NCBI RefSeq assembly: GCF_000003815.2
Contig: NC_049989.1
Location: 22,845,737 to 22,905,736, forward strand
Reading direction: 5' to 3'
Source of the DNA: Branchiostoma floridae
Taxonomy: Eukaryota > Chordata > Leptocardii > Amphioxiformes > Branchiostomatidae
DNA length: 60,000 nucleotides
Positions 1 through 12,200 of this stretch are shown here, one piece after another (the stretch's first letter is position 1; every line of letters starts with the position of its first letter). Position numbers and translations under genes: made by a program. The notes beneath the pieces are model-generated. The model did not search any database. It was not told the DNA's origin and saw only the letters and a list, made by a program, of their open reading frames with translations.

Positions 1-275
1 CTGTCTCTACAACGCTCATGACCCACAGGTGAGTACTGTGTTACCTAGTCACACCTTACATTGTCACACAGGTGAGTACTGTCTTACTCGATCACACCTA
101 ACATCCTCACACAGGTGAGTACTGTTTTACCTGAGGTATCGCTGTCTCTACAATGCTCATAACCCACAGGTGAGTGCTGTGTTACCTGGTCACACCTTAC
201 ATTGTCACACAGGTGACTACTGTCTTACTCGATCACATCTAACATCCTCACACAGGTAAGTACTGTTTTACCTGA
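1..275 (+). repeat. Tandem array of splice-donor units
   Basis: A 141-bp unit is present twice (starting at 1 and 142). Each unit holds three CAG/GT donor-like sites, giving GT dinucleotides at 29, 72, 115, 170, 213 and 256. Five of the six continue as GTGAGT-like or GTAAGT-like consensus. The second 141-bp unit also repeats the exon end (CLYNAHDPQ becomes CLYNAHNPQ), so exon bases have been duplicated with the donor. Confidence 0.8.
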
Positions 276-1583
276 GGTATCGATGCTTTAATCCGTTGTG
301 CAATTAACTGGCTTCTACTGTATTTAAATTAATAAAGAAGGAAAACTATACAGGAGAAAGAAACCTTTTTAAAACTGTTTTCATTTTTAAAAATTTTCAA
401 AACACACACTGTCAAACATTCTACAAGAGAAGACAGAAAAAGGATGTGTCAAGCTTAGCCCATGGTACTAGTTACATGTACTTGTCTGCCGAGCTCCCAC
501 CAACTCACTCCTGCCATATTGACACATCCAAATAAAACTATGAGATGAAAGACAGACTGTCACAACAATAGGCTGACAAGACATGACCTCTTCATGGGAC
601 TACCCTATAAGATCAATCAATCAATCAATTCATTTGTGATTTGTATATGCCATTATACTCCTACATGTCAGACATTTTGGATAATGAGTCTGCTGTTCTG
701 TTTATAGCAGAGTAGATATATTCCTCAAGCTACCGACATCTTGCACCAGGCTTTTAGCTAGGATTTTATTATAAGGAGTCCAAATTTATTGGTGAATCGC
801 AGTAAGTGACTATTGAAAGGGGGTCCGGCGGCACCCACCTAAAAAAAAATAATCCATGGAGTTTTTTTATAATTTCAAGTTAAAATGGTGCATTCTAAGG
901 TATCCCGAGGGGCAAAGAGTACTGTTTAAGAGGTCACAATAGAAGACTGTGACCACAAATGACCTTGTGGCATCCCTGGTCAATCAGAATTTCATGCTTG
1001 TCAGAGGATTTTCTCCCCAGCGTAAGGGCGTCCAGTGCCTTCAAATTTCTTGTTATCTTAAGATTAGGGCGTCCAGATGACGGCCATCATGGGTGCCTGG
1101 CTAAAAGCCTATCTTGCACACTGCAGTCGTCCCTTAGAAGTCTCACTGAGGGATGACTGCGGTGCGATAGATGTCGGTTAGCTGAGGAATGAGTCCACTC
1201 TACTATATACAGTGGAAGTCAGTTAAGTGGACATCGGATTAACGCACACTTCTGTTAACTGCACGTAATCCCTAAATCCCAAAATGGTGTGGTCCAGATA
1301 GATAACTTCGCATTATTGCACCAGCCGGATAATTGCACCAAATTCACTGGCAAATAGGCCGTGCAATTAAGCGGCTTCTACAACTGTACTGACTGTTATT
1401 CTGTTGTTTGCCTTTCAGAAAGTCCTGCTGAAGCGAATGTACAACCAGTGGTCGATCTTCCACGCACTGTTCTGGGCAGGCCTGGTATTGGTTCTGTCGT
1501 GTTGCTGTTGTCTGTGGGTTCCCGGTGGGCTGGCCCGAAAAGAGAGTAAACCTGACCATAAACCTGAGTTTCAACCGGTTTAA
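2..1583 (+). CDS. 3' end of a BK-channel beta-subunit-like membrane protein (partial)
   Basis: The last 63 codons of a plus-strand gene that enters from the left. The first exon piece is 2-28 (reads CLYNAHDPQ, ending CAG before GTGAGT). The terminal exon is 1419-1583 after a pyrimidine-rich AG, and stops at TAA. Both boundaries are phase 0. The terminal exon reads KVLLKRMYNQW, then a hydrophobic segment starting FHALFW and running about 22 residues, then a short basic and polar tail. A cysteine and aromatic start, a K/R-x-Y pair and F-x-x-LFW at the entry to the second membrane segment is the layout of the C-terminus of calcium-activated potassium channel beta subunits (KCNMB family), which have two membrane segments and modulate BK gating. 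That family link is by recall of the pattern; the rest of the gene is outside the window. The intron begins inside a repeated donor array. Confidence 0.55.
291..320. repeat. End fragment of the CAGTAGAAGC inverted-repeat family
   Basis: This 30-bp piece matches the right end (CAATTAACTGGCTTCTACTG) of the small inverted-repeat element seen complete at 48955-49129. Confidence 0.6.
1210..1382. mobile_element. MITE-like element, CAGTAGAAGC family, copy 1
   Basis: About 170 bp bounded by imperfect inverted repeats (CAGTGGAAGTCAGTTAAG at the left, AATTAAGCGGCTTCTAC at the right). Internal sequence (cttcgcattattgcacc and a ggataattgca block) is shared with copies at 15168-15347, 34193-34363 and 48955-49129. 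It has no coding capacity. It ends about 35 bp before the terminal-exon acceptor at 1418. Confidence 0.75.
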
Positions 1584-1632
1584 ACTGGCTTCCAATGACC
1601 TTTGACCCTGTTACTGACATCACACATGTATG

Positions 1633-2012
1633 GGGGTGGGTACCGGTACTTGTTGGACAGGACTTGAAAAATATCAGTGGACCAGATTTTGGACCAATTG
1701 GAAAATGACCAGCTTATACCGGCACTAAGGCAGCTGGTGTTCACGAGTCTTGGGGCTTACCAGTCCAAGGAAATAAGGAGCGAAGTGGAAGAGAGTTGAT
1801 AGTCATTTTACCAAGTTAACAGATTCAGCAGTTGATGTTGTTGACATGAAGATAGGATACTCCAACTTTTTGGCGAAATGGACCATAGTTTTGAGTATCG
1901 CCAATTGACAAGTTTTCACAAATAATTAGGTCCAAGTTCAGGTCCAGGTCTGGACCCGATACTCTAGACCTGGACGGCACCTGGACCTGTATTCTGTACT
2001 GGTACCCACCCC
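1633..2012. mobile_element. 380-bp inverted-repeat element, GGGTGGGTACCGGTAC family, copy 1
   Basis: The ends GGGGTGGGTACCGGTAC and GTACTGGTACCCACCCC are inverted repeats. The inside is homologous to 3016-3393: both carry a 'ttggac..attgg/ttag aaaatga' block and a 'ggacctggacct' block near the right end. Noncoding; probably a nonautonomous DNA transposon. Confidence 0.75.
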
Positions 2013-2387
2013 TTCACATGTAAATGGGGTGTCTCAAGGACCTGAATATTCTTGTCCCTCAGTTCTGGGGAAAAAAAAAATGCTTGGAACAGGAAAACAA
2101 GTTGACATTGTGTCATCCATCCAAAAATTCTGAAATGCCTAACATGAAATTGTTGAAAATGTATTTTTGTGACATTGAAAATTTACCACATGAGGTCCCA
2201 AACAATGAGTGGGATGGAAGCGAATTTTTAACTGAAGACAGCCCAAATACGAAGGGTGATCAATAAGTTCTCAGCATCACCCAGAAACAATAAGCACAAC
2301 TCAGGTTTTAAAGAAGAGAAAAGTCTTTAAATTTATGAATGTGTACCAAATTTCAGATTTATGATATTGTGATCATTACTTTTACAG

Positions 2388-2487
2388 NNNNNNNNNNNNN
2401 NNNNNNNNNNNNNNNNNNNNNNNNNNNNNNNNNNNNNNNNNNNNNNNNNNNNNNNNNNNNNNNNNNNNNNNNNNNNNNNNNNNNNNN
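2388..2487. other. Assembly gap (100 N)
   Basis: Exactly 100 N. The flank at 2488 onward is the right part of a repeat of the 'atgcatttaagttcgcgg' family, so a repeat may have broken the assembly. Confidence 0.99.
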
Positions 2488-2905
2488 TGCACTGAAGTTT
2501 GCGGGGACTTAATTTCGCGGTAGCGAAAAAGTGTTCGCGGTGGTTTTGAGTTCGCAAACTTAAATGCATTCACAGTACAGTAATAGAAAACCAGACACTT
2601 CCACCTGGTGGCCACCAGTTGGAAACCACTTACATGCTATAAAGTAGGGCATGTAAAAGAATTAATGAAATGTGAACTAAAAAAAAAAGATGTTAATTGC
2701 ACGTATTTGTGTGTCTTGACCATGGCAAGTACCTCAAACATTTCATTATTTACGATACTGTGACATGTGTCATGTACGCATGTAACCAAAGATGGAAGGA
2801 AAGTGTTCGGGGTGGTCTTGAGTTCACAGTTTGCAGTTTTTGAAGGGAACACCGCAAAAACTGCAAACATAAACCCACGGTGAAAGTTTATACATTTACA
2901 GTATT
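2488..2905. repeat. Two copies of the 'atgcatttaagttcgcgg' repeat family
   Basis: 2488-2580 (cut by the gap) and about 2790-2905 carry the family signature of 'cgcggtggttttgagttcgc' type sequence with 'gcatttacagta' ends. Better copies are at 30449-30682, 30818-31021 and 33739-33930. Confidence 0.6.
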
Positions 2906-3015
2906 GATCACCCTTCGTACGTAAGCTTGTTATCAAGTCAAATGTCCAGAATAATTGGGTCAGAGAGTTATGGAGTCTAATTTTACAGTTGGACAAGTTT
3001 TCAATACACACTATA

Positions 3016-3393
3016 GGGGTGGGTACCGGTACAAAACCATTTTTTTGTTGTTGTTGTACCTGTCCGAAAAAACGGACCTGAATAAATTTAGTGGACCAAA
3101 TGTTGGACTGATTAGAAAATGAACAGATTATACTGGCCCTACGGCAGCAGGCGTTCACGTGTTTTGAGGCTTTTTGTCCAAGAAAATAGCAAAGTAGAGG
3201 ACAGTTGATCGTCATTTTTATCAAGTTTTTACAGTCTACCTTAACAGAGGCAGATAGTTTATGTGAAGTTTACGATGGTTACGTGAGGAGAGGATACTCC
3301 ACCAAACAGAGTACTCTGTAGCAAAATGGACCATTGTTTTGGCCATTGTCCTCTGGACCTGGACCTAAATTTTCTGTACCAGTACCCACCCCT
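3016..3393. mobile_element. 380-bp inverted-repeat element, GGGTGGGTACCGGTAC family, copy 2
   Basis: Same ends and internal blocks as 1633-2012, in the same orientation 1.4 kb downstream and almost the same length. The 195-codon minus-strand reading frame overlapping it (2637-3224) is largely repeat-derived and is not called as a gene. Confidence 0.75.
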
Positions 3394-4478
3394 AATACAC
3401 ACTGTGATTTCACGAAAGTTTAACTCAATCAACTCAAAGAAGAGTTGAGCTACGGTTCTACTAGTTGTGATGACACTATGTGTAGTACATACAAGTTAAC
3501 TCTACTGGGGAAATTCCCCTTACTTCAACAAGCACAATGAACGTAACAGTAGACCACTGCTTAAGATCCTGTCCTATGGACTGCATGCAACCCTTTCCAG
3601 TAGCACGCATGTTGGGTGAGCGACAAATACTATACCAGGACTACACGAAAACTACACTTACTTGTAGCAATACAATACTAGACGTATTAATGTTTAGTGG
3701 TGAAAGCATGAACTCACCGCATCAAGTACTTGAACTTGTTGACATTATTTTATTTGTTGCAAAAGTAACACAAAAACATGACATACCGTACCAAATCTCA
3801 AAATAACTTATTTCGACAAGACAATTCACAAACACAGTACTCACTTTGAGAAGCCTAAGAAAGGTGCAATGCATTTTTAACAGTCTATGGCTACCGGGAT
3901 TCCGTCCTTTTAACTAATATCTTACCTAGCTAGTGCCTAATTAAGACAGATCTAAAGAAACGAATGAATAAAATAATAATCTCTTAGATCTATTAAAATA
4001 CTTCATGCAAACTTCACTGCTGAAGGCATTGTGCATTGGTGATCGTTGTGCCTCTAAATTTTCTACTTCTTAACCGGAAGTATTGCACAGGAGAATGTCA
4101 ACTTTAAATAACATAACTTACAAAGATTTGCTAACCATTCTTATCTTTCTCATGAGAACTTTTTAAAAAGATTTGTTTTCTCATTAATTTCATCAGCAGC
4201 TTCCATGCTGCCACAGGTCTTGCTTCTTACCAACAAATGTTGTGCTTCCATCTTTTTTTCAATGTCTTGCTGTTGTGAACAACTACAACTAGAGTCAATT
4301 GCTATCATCATATAGGCTTAGCCTATAAGGCTCTACTAGACTACCTTACAGTACTCCAGTGGCTAGTCAGTGGTTAACAGCTACCAACTGTTTGACTTCT
4401 ATCTTGAGTGAACACAAGTCTTGGAGGCAACTTTCACTGATGTCTCTTACCAAGCTCCTATGAAACACTATTCAATTT

Positions 4479-4510
<32 letters not shown>

Positions 4511-5220
4511 CTGATTTTTACTCACATCTAGCTCACCATGTGATCTACCCTTTTTGTGCAGCATCTGCTTTTCCTTACCTATCGATACATTCCCAAGACA
4601 AATGTAATTTGCATATCATCACGTTGCATGTTATAAACATGTTAATGTTTAATGATACTGTGATAGTTAAGTACAGCATGTGGATCATGGTTATAGTTAG
4701 AATCACAGCTAGGAGTAGATGGAGATTCACTGTACCTTTTCTCTATGTACAAATCGAGGACGTTGTATGATGTTCTTGGTACAAATGTATATATAATACT
4801 TGAAGGCTGTCTCCAGAATCTGTTCCACCAATCCGGGATGCAAATTTGATGGGCGGACAAAATGAAATTGATGAAAGTTGATGACAAAGAAGTTATGCTG
4901 ATAAAATGACAACCGAAACTAAAAACATTGTCTTCCAATTAGTGTAGATTGAGATGAAAGCTGGAGACAGCCCTCCACTAGAATTACTGTTGTGTACTAG
5001 CTTACCGGTATGTTATACTTAAGGGTTAATGACCCGCCCCGAGGTGTATATGGTGTCATAACGCCTGGTCCTTTGCTATAACCACCGAATAAAACCACCG
5101 ATGTGAGCGAAGTCTGTACTTATTCCCTCTGCTCTGGCATATGTTTTGCTCCTTTTTATTGGTCAATGCCTGCATATACCTTACTTTCTTGTGTGTAAGG
5201 CTACTTTTGTAGTCTCTACC

Positions 5221-5320
5221 NNNNNNNNNNNNNNNNNNNNNNNNNNNNNNNNNNNNNNNNNNNNNNNNNNNNNNNNNNNNNNNNNNNNNNNNNNNNNNNN
5301 NNNNNNNNNNNNNNNNNNNN
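5221..5320. other. Assembly gap (100 N)
   Basis: Exactly 100 N in intergenic sequence. Confidence 0.99.
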
Positions 5321-5405
5321 CTGGCCGGTTATATTCCTCTCTATTTGTTCCATTTCTACGATTTTCCAGCGATTCGGAGTCTGGTAGAGACTACTACTTT
5401 TGATT

Positions 5406-5453
5406 GGTCAAAATGAATCGACACCAGCACCGGTGTCGATTCATTCTGACCAA
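5406..5453. repeat. 48-bp near-perfect palindrome
   Basis: 'tggtcaaaatgaatcgacac' runs into its reverse complement through a short centre (cagcaccg), with one mismatch in the outer arm. It would form a strong hairpin. The outer TGGTC/GACCA bases continue into 'gaccaatcag'. Confidence 0.85.
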
Positions 5454-6259
5454 TCAGAGGAGCGATACACACCTGCCTGGCCTGAATCTTTGTGTTACGG
5501 CGTCATAACCAACGTGGAACGGGGACTTCTGATTGGTCCGCGGGGCCTGGGTATATGATAATTAATAACATATATAGACTGCGTCTATAACACTTTGTCA
5601 TCTATACATGTAATGTTAGTAAAGGCTTAAAACTTTAACTGCTGATTGTTGGTTGGTTAATTTGTCCTCTTGTTTATTCTATGCAAGTTTTGATACATCT
5701 TTTTGTGTTGGCAAACACCATCGTCCGACAGAAATTCATTTAAAGGATTCTTTCGAGTGCTGAAAGACTGAGACAATATTGCAGTGCCCCCTGTGGACCA
5801 GTTTGAAAACTGCAGCTAAAGTCAAACATTTTTGCCCTTAGGCTATTGCCTTGTCACTAACCAAGACAGGAAATGTTAACTGGAACATCTGACCATTTGC
5901 AAGTCTATAAAGCGGCTTGGGTTACTTTTGTATACTTGTAAACGTTTGCAGAGATTTGTTTTCTAACTAATATCACACTCACTCACTTTCTCACTCACTC
6001 TGTCACTTAATTACACTCAGTCACTCACTAATTAACTCTCACTCACTCACTCAGTCACTAGCTTGTAGATGTGGAGGCTTATATATTATATACTCATTTC
6101 TAGTTCCTGTGAATTCCAATTTTGTTTTCTCCTTGCTATTTGGGCCATTACTAGTACTTCCTTGTGCATGTAGCTCAGACCATCCCATTCTTGACGAGGG
6201 GTGTGGCGCCTTGTAGTCTGGACCAGTCCATTCCTGGTGAGGGGTGTTGCACGTAGGTC

Positions 6260-9200
6260 TCAATTTCGCTTCTCGTGTTTCTCGACCTCCTCCTCCACGA
6301 CCTTGGCCATAAAGTAGATGTCAGCCATGGCGACCATGGTGGCCAGGATGATGCCTGTCATCACTCTCTGTAGATAAACAAACAAACAAAAACAATTAAC
6401 ATGGGTGCATATGTGTTCATACAAATTTTAGAGAATTCAAGTCAGTTTATGGAATAAATACAATCCAAATATTAAAAAAGTTTAAATTATGTTCGGAATA
6501 TACATTTACAAAGCAAAAAATATCTTGGACATATTTACAGTATTACCAAGAACTGAAAATACTTGTAAATAATGACACAATACTGGCAAACCCTCTGGGT
6601 CAATTTGAATAGACTATTATGGGACATCTACAAACAATAGCTGGAGGAGGGGAAGTAGTTAAACATGTACAAAGTTTGAAAGCAACCTGCTAGCTGAAGT
6701 AACATCATTTCACATCTTTCAATTCTACATGTCTTACGTCATGAGCATCTACATTATATTGAACTTTTTGTAGCCTCTAAAAGGGTATAAAAATTTGGTT
6801 ACGGTGTTTAACTTGGTACTTACCAGAGTGACGGAGGCCCCGAAAGCGTACTCAGACCCGACGTAGCCGAAGGTGAAAGCCGCTGCTACGGACACCATGA
6901 AGTTTATCAGAGCCATCAGATACACCTTCACTTCCTTAGCTGTGGGGGGAGGGAGGGAGGAATTTTTTAAGAAGACTTAAATCACTCACAGGTGAAGAAC
7001 GAAAATCAGTGTGAATGTACATGTACAAGTGGAAGACATTGCAAACACAGAAAAGCATGAGAATGTGCAACTATAGCCTGTGTTTACACAAATCTCTCGC
7101 TGGCTGGGATTAATGACCTCCTAGGGCGGCGGCAATACTATAGGAGGGGGTTAGGCGGAATGTTTAACAAGACTTAGATAGAAAATCAGTGTGAAGGTAT
7201 ATGTGCAACTGGAAGACAGTGTGAACCAGGGCTTTAGCCAGCTCGAAATTTTTTTCCGTCAGCCAATTACAATCGTCGCGAAAACCGCGAAAATTGATTA
7301 GAAGGACTGAACTGAGACCTTGAAAAACGGGTTTTAATGAGATTATCGTATGCGAAAGGGCGCCGACACACATTGTCAACAATCATAACAATAGCAAGAC
7401 AAACAGTGTGTGGCTTTTACGGCCGTGGACGGCGTCCCCAAGCCGCCTGTAGCTTCCACCAAGGATTTTTGTCCGTCAAGGTTGACGGATTGGTTTTAAA
7501 AATTTTCCGTCAGACGCAGCAAATTTCCGTCAATTGACGGAAAAACGGACGCTGGCGAGACCCCTGGTGTGAACACAGGAAAGCGTGTTAAAATACAAGG
7601 AGTGAAAGACACAGTACTGCAGTGTAGACACTATACTGTGAAGGTATACATGAAAAGTGGAAGACATTATACATGTATATCCTTAGTGTGAAAAATAACC
7701 AATGTGAACATGGGACAAACAGAACAAAAATTTGCAGGGAAAGCTTAATGTACAAGGGAAGATGGTGACATTTGTAGGGAAAACAAAAAAACAGCAAATG
7801 CGAAACAAAAACACAGACAGCGTAAATTTGTAGCAAGAACACACTGATTTAGTGTGAATGTCACAAGAATATGTACTTTCACACATTAAAAGTGTGGGAA
7901 TGGAGAAGATAGCATTGACCAGAGTTAAGCACAAAAAATTGATAATTGGAAAAAGCGTAGTGTTAATAAAACAGAGAAGGAAATGACAGATTGAACAGAA
8001 ACAATTGAGATATAACGTACGTGACACATTATCGTCATCACCATCTTCTTTACACGAACAGAGAAAATACAAAACACAGAACATAAATTTCATAAACTTC
8101 CAACAAACTTCAACTGAGAAAATGTTCCAATGTAAATTATTGTTTTTGGACTGATATTCAGTTAAACTCAAAGTTCATAGCAATTTGATACTTGTTTCGT
8201 AACAGTATTATATATGATTTGCTGGATACTACAGAGTCATGTACTCTCACCTTCAGAACCAAAGTCTGACAGCGCCCCCTGTCCAGGTTTCTGTGAAGTG
8301 CAACACAATCATATCTGATTCAGCTTCTGCCAATCAGCTTATGGTGCCATAAAAAATCAACATGAATAAAGAAAGATCTGAATCTGACAGGAAAGTCTGT
8401 ACCTTGGTACACTCAATTTACTTGGTACACACTGTTTTTGTTTTAGCCTCTTGCTGAATTTTTACTTAAAATGTCTGCCTCCTGAGAATTTATGAAATAA
8501 AATGCTGTGCCCCAATACTGTAATTCCTGATTTTTTCACTGTACTTTTATGTTCACGGTTTTCACGGTGACGACTATAACGTGAACTTATCATTACTGAT
8601 AACAAAAAATATAAGATACTTTTTCATGTGCACCTGCTGCCACCGTGAAGATTTAGTTCCGAGAACATGTTTAATTTTCTCAGACCGTGAAAGTTTGGTA
8701 CCGAGAAGACAAAGTGAATTACAGTAATACTCACTTACTGTTACAGCAACCAACATCCCAAGCTATGATTCAATAGCTAGGCATCACTGGGACCTAACAA
8801 ACAAGCAAACAAACAAACAGACAGACAGACCTTGCCCATGTCGCGTGTCATCTGTGCATACTGCCGATTCTCCTGCTCTCTCTTCAGCCGCTCCAGTCTG
8901 GCCACCAGCTCAGGGTTCTGTAAGGGAGATAAAAAAATCACAGGTAAGTTTGGCCACCAGCTGTATAAGCGAAGAAAAAATGTCACTGGTACGTAAGTCC
9001 TGAAAGAAAGGCGTTTAAAGAACACCGCAGTAACACACAGTGGTGTTGAATTTGGGGTGTCAGCCCAGAGGTCATAGCCTGGGTACCATCCGGAAAGTAG
9101 TTCGCTCCGGTGTTCATTATATACTATATACAGTCGCTTCTAGCCCTGACATTCATTATACACTATATACAGTTGCTTCTCTGTGTTTCCGTCTGGGAAC

Positions 9201-12200
9201 GCGGACCATCTTAACGTCTGGAATCGTCCAAATTTTGGACGCAGGCGCTGATTGGTCCCCACATACGAGCAAATTATGGAATGGGTTCAAGCGATCATCC
9301 GAACAGGCATTCCAACAACGGACAAGCTCTCTGTCTGCTCGTGGGAGGCCTGTTGTCATCGAACGAGCATTCTAGAACCTTTTCCTTGATTCACTCTTTA
9401 ACTGCGGTAGCACCTAACGGTTTGAATGTGCAGGTCTCCAGACGGATAGCAGAGACGAACATAGGAGCGAACTACTACCCGGATGGTACCCAGGCTACAG
9501 AGGTCATGGGTTTGAGTTTTCCCAATTCTGCCCAGTTGTAAAAATGTGTACCTGACTTCGATTGGGAAGTAAAATGCGTTGGAAGGAGAGGGTTCCAAGG
9601 CTCTAGCTATCAATGCCTCCTAATAAGGTGACCATGGATAACAAACCTCACGTTAAAAATGAAAATGACATTTGCATTAAATTTTGTAGATCACTGTGGT
9701 CTGGACGTGCCCTTAGATAACCCTACAGGTTAGAAATGACCCTCCCCTACGTGACATTGTACATAGATTGTAGATCACTGTTTTTGGGATGTGCCATAGG
9801 CTAATCCCACAGGTTATTTCTGGTGTTATAGGCCAAATATCACAAATACGAGGTCGGCAACCCAGATCTCACACAGGGGTGCTTCCATGTCCCCAGAAGA
9901 TGCTGTTACTAGGCAACAAGATGACGACCAGGGTGACAGGTCCGGGATGGAGAGGACCACATCCGGATGAAAGACGAGCCAGGGCGGGGTCAGGGAGGTG
10001 ATGATGGGATAAACTAGGGTGGAATTCGAGGTGATGTGGTTGCTTAGCAACCATGAGGAGGATGGATTGTAGCGATCCCTGTCATGCAGGGTTGCCATGG
10101 TGATGGTATTATGACTGACAGTCAACATGAAGCAGGGTTGTCTCCAGTGCCCATCCCTCTGTCCTGCCATGGGACGGAAATTTGTTGGGACGGACAAAAG
10201 TTCAGCCCATCCACATTGGACGGAAATTTGTTGGGACAGACACATTGAAAATATCTGAGCTTCGTGACTTGAAACTGATGAACATGTATTTTTCTAGGTT
10301 CAAAATGACAAAATGGGCTCCCAAACAATAATTTTAAGTGCATGGAAACAAATTTAAAGCTGGAGACATCCCTGACATTAAGACATCTGAAGCATGTTTA
10401 CTACATGATGCGGTTCCCTAGCAACCAGGAGGACTGACAGGACCATAGTGATGCCTGTCATGCACAGTTGCCATGGAGACAGCATCATGACTGACAGCCA
10501 ACATGAAGACATTTAAAGAATGTGTATGTGATGATGCGGTTGCCCAGCAACTGCAGGAGGATGTGGTATGGACAGTCTCCTGATGTGACAGTTATTGTTT
10601 GGGTTACATGTAGAAAGAGTAGTCGGACAAGTCTGCCTTTAGTAACAGTTGTGAACCATAACTCAAGATATCAAAAAGGGAAGTTCCCTTCCAGTTCCTT
10701 AACAAGGGGCTAGGGGGCCCAAAACCTAATCATTTCAAGGTTTCATCAAGACTCACATATGAAATATCAAAAAGAATACAATTCTTGACTTATGTTGTCC
10801 ATCCAGACCATACAAAATGTGATGATGGCTGCTTCTTCGTGTCCGAAGATCATTGGGAAGGTAGTCCTCGGTCTCCCCTGCACGCTCTCATGTGGCTATG
10901 TAGTCCAATCCTCGATCCGCACCTCCTGGTGCAGGATGGGCAAATGAAGCCCTGTGCAGATGGAGGCTGGTCGGCCACAGCTTTCCTTCGTCTTCTCCTC
11001 TCCTCTGCTCTCTCTCTTCGAGCTGCCTCGTAGCTTTCAGCTCCTCTCTTGCATGCAGCTTTCCAGGCTTTTCTGTCTTTTGCAATACTTTCCCATTTCC
11101 TGACTGGAATGTCTGCTGAGCTGAGTTGGTGTTTCAGTTGGTCCTTATAGCGTTTCCTGGGCGCTCCTCTGTCACGCTTGCCCTGACACAGCTCTCCGTA
11201 GAAGACAGCTTTGGGCATTCTGGAGTCCTCCATTCGTGACAGATGGCCAGCCCAGCGTAGCTGCTTTGCCATCAGCATTGTCTCTACGCTTGGAAGATTA
11301 GCTCTCCCTAAGACTTTGTTGTTCGTTACATAGTCTTTCCACGTAATGCCCATGATGCACCGCAGGCAACGCTGGTGGAAGCGTTCCAGAAGTTTCACCT
11401 GCTTCCGGTACAAGACCCAGGCCTCTGCGCCGTACAGGAGTGTGGTTACGACTACTGCTTTGTACACCTGGATCTTTGTTGACAGTTGTAGTGAGTGGTT
11501 CTTCCAGACACGCTTCTGAAGACGTCCGAACGAGCTGCTGGCTTTGCCAAGACGACTGTCCACATCCTTGCTCACTGTAGCATCATTGGAGATGACGCTT
11601 CCCAGGTATGTGAAGTGCTCTGCTACGTTCAGGGACTGTCCATCGATACATATATGTGGAGGGGTGTAGGATCCGCGTGGTGGCTTCTGGTACATCACCT
11701 CCGTTTTCCTGAGGCTGATGGTGAGACCAAAAGCCTTACATGCTGCTGCGAAGTGGTTGACGACTGATTGTAGGGCTTCCTCTGTGTGAGCCAGAAGTGC
11801 GCAATCATCTGCAAACAGCAAGTCCAGAATCAGCTCTTCCAATGTCTTCGTGCGGGCTAGAAGTCTCTTGAGATTGAAGACACTTCCATCAGTTCTAAAC
11901 CTGACATAGATCCCATCTGTGATGTCCTCTTTGGCCTCTCTTAGCATCATACTAAAGAAGATGGCAAAGAGAGTTGGGGCAAGGACGCATCCTTGCTTGA
12001 CTCCGTTAGCGATTGGGAACGGGTCCGACAGGTCTCCACTGTGCTTCACTTGACCCATCTGACCTTCATGCAGCTGTTGCAGGATCGTGAGGAGCTTGGG
12101 CGGACATCCAAGCCTCGATAAGATCTTCCAAAGCCCGTCTCTGCTCACCGTATCGAAGGCTTTTGTCAAGTCAACGAATACCGCGTATAGCCCCATGTTT

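Larger units (their letters stand above)
3394..6259. other. Intergenic region, no gene recognised
   Basis: This lies between the BK-beta-like gene and the 3' end of TMEM199. It contains an 89-codon plus frame at 3537-3806 with no recognised domain, a (TCAA)n tract at about 4480-4509, a degenerate repeat ending 'gctggagacagccctcc' at about 4820-4975, an assembly gap at 5221-5320, a near-perfect palindrome at 5406-5453 and a TCAC-rich tract at 5979-6060. I see no supportable exon. Confidence 0.6.

Noticed and set aside
1344-1623. Minus-strand frames over the BK-beta-like terminal exon
   Set aside because: The plus strand has a proper acceptor, a membrane segment and a phase-0 junction to 2-28. 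The minus frames have neither motifs nor splice sites.
2637-3224. 195-codon minus-strand open frame
   Set aside because: It overlaps two dispersed repeat families, has no domain, and its composition is low in structured motifs.
3537-3806. 89-codon plus-strand frame with several cysteines
   Set aside because: No domain, no splice partner and no signal peptide. Chance cannot be excluded.
7683-8171. 162-codon minus-strand frame in TMEM199 intron 4
   Set aside because: Rich in F, C and S from AT-rich sequence, with no domain or homology recognised; it lies in a well-supported intron on the same strand as TMEM199.
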